Below, piece by piece: positions 63,598 through 64,000 of a DNA stretch of 64,000 bases. Made by a program: the position numbers and the translations under genes. The stretch is from Mesodorylaimus sp. YZB2_4 (Eukaryota; Nematoda; Enoplea; Dorylaimida; Dorylaimidae): positions 186,001 to 250,000 of the forward strand of contig JASANH010001188.1 in NCBI GenBank assembly GCA_030248295.1, written 5' to 3'. The notes below the pieces were generated by a model. That model had not been told where the DNA came from, made no database searches, and saw only the letters and a program-made list of their open reading frames with translations. Within the stretch, counting starts at the first letter, position 1, and each line of letters opens with the position of its first letter.

Positions 63598-64000
63598 AGC
63601 TAGTCCGGCTTATCACTTTCCTCGAAATCCATTCTGGCGAACCAGACACATCGCTGGGCTGACTGCGAAACTATGTTCGCTTTCTCGAGCATGGCTCTGC
63701 TTTTTACGCCAGCCAGACCGAAGATCTTGTTCTCATCACTGATCTTGATGGAAGAATCCATTCTTTCGAGAAGGCCTTCCACTTTCTTCCAAAACCCAAG
63801 CACTCTTTGGCTTTCTATGAAAACATGGCCCGTCCTCCCGGATGCTTTGCCTAGCTACTGTCCCGCAGTACTTGCCCAACTCATCTACATCTGCCAAGTT
63901 GGTGATCCTACTCCTCGTTTACAAAGCCTTGTACAGGAGGCTGTAGTGTATCGACCTGGTCAGACAATCCATTTGTTTGTTTGCTCGTGTTTAGTTTCCA
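63598..64000 (-). pseudogene. LINE ORF2 C-terminal fragment, runs to the window edge
   Basis: Minus-strand reading gives LTRSIHYSLLYKAL, then after stops and frame changes FWKKVEGLLERMDSS, DENKIFGLAGV and VSQSAQRCVWFARMDFEES. This matches the end of the LINE at 58.8-61.4 kb over about 130 residues. The zinc knuckle is damaged. Confidence 0.8.

Overview
The window is nuclear DNA of an animal with compact genes. Conserved genes are cut by GT-AG introns, many only 43-65 nt long, and most end in a T-rich tract plus CAG or TAG. A claudin-like four-pass membrane gene, a PHD/TFIIS/SPOC regulator and several secreted or mucin-like proteins point to a metazoan. L1-type LINEs, tRNA-derived SINEs and MITEs fill the spaces. 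I cannot place the phylum. Exon coordinates below were built by hand from splice consensus, reading phase and family knowledge; they were not tested against transcripts.

Layout. 1-5.3 kb: the 3' part of PRPF4 (U4/U6 snRNP, window starts inside it), followed about 150 bp later by an AGPAT (lysophosphatidate acyltransferase) on the same strand with an acceptor-like site just before its ATG, a spacing that would suit a trans-spliced operon. 6.1-7.6 kb: a type I membrane protein with a mucin-like stalk. 7.6-8.5 kb: a near-pure C/A tract that looks like an assembly problem. 8.5-14 kb: an apparently full-length L1-type LINE (minus strand) with an unbroken ORF2. 14.6-19.3 kb: a small secreted protein and two tandem paralogues of a short Ser/Thr-rich membrane protein. 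21.1-22.3 kb: a transposon remnant with an integrase-zinc-finger-like piece and an OTU-protease-like piece, bracketed by two identical 28-bp palindromes. 22.8-26.7 kb: DIDO/PHF3/Pps-like gene (minus). 27.3-27.9 kb: claudin-like gene (minus). 29.7-33.6 kb: an eight-exon secreted matrix protein with PAN-like, Gly-Asn-X and Gly-Pro-Gly regions. 34.8-36.9 kb: dead LINE copy. 37.4-38.0 kb: secreted Cys-repeat protein. 38.8-40.1 kb: DGAT2/MOGAT-type acyltransferase (minus). 42.7-43.8 kb: second LINE type. 46.3-49.1 kb: divergent GSK3-like kinase. 50.6-51.2 kb: tiny secreted peptide with five consecutive cysteines. 51.7-56.8 kb: DDX54 RNA helicase, 17 exons. 58.8-61.4 kb: third LINE, with two more fragments of its C-terminal domain at 56.9 and 63.6 kb. 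61.6-62.7 kb: secreted protein with a duplicated Cys motif (minus).

Functionally the housekeeping genes cover splicing (PRPF4), ribosome biogenesis (DDX54), chromatin/transcription (DIDO-like), signalling (GSK3-like) and two steps of glycerolipid synthesis (AGPAT makes phosphatidic acid; DGAT2 makes triacylglycerol), though the last two are 34 kb apart and probably linked by chance. The lineage-specific part is the set of secreted and membrane proteins (14.6-19.3, 29.7-33.6, 37.4-38.0, 50.6-51.2 and 61.6-62.7 kb). These hold the most novel material, especially the PAN/Gly-repeat protein and the tandem mucin-like pair. No rRNA, functional tRNA or CRISPR array was seen.
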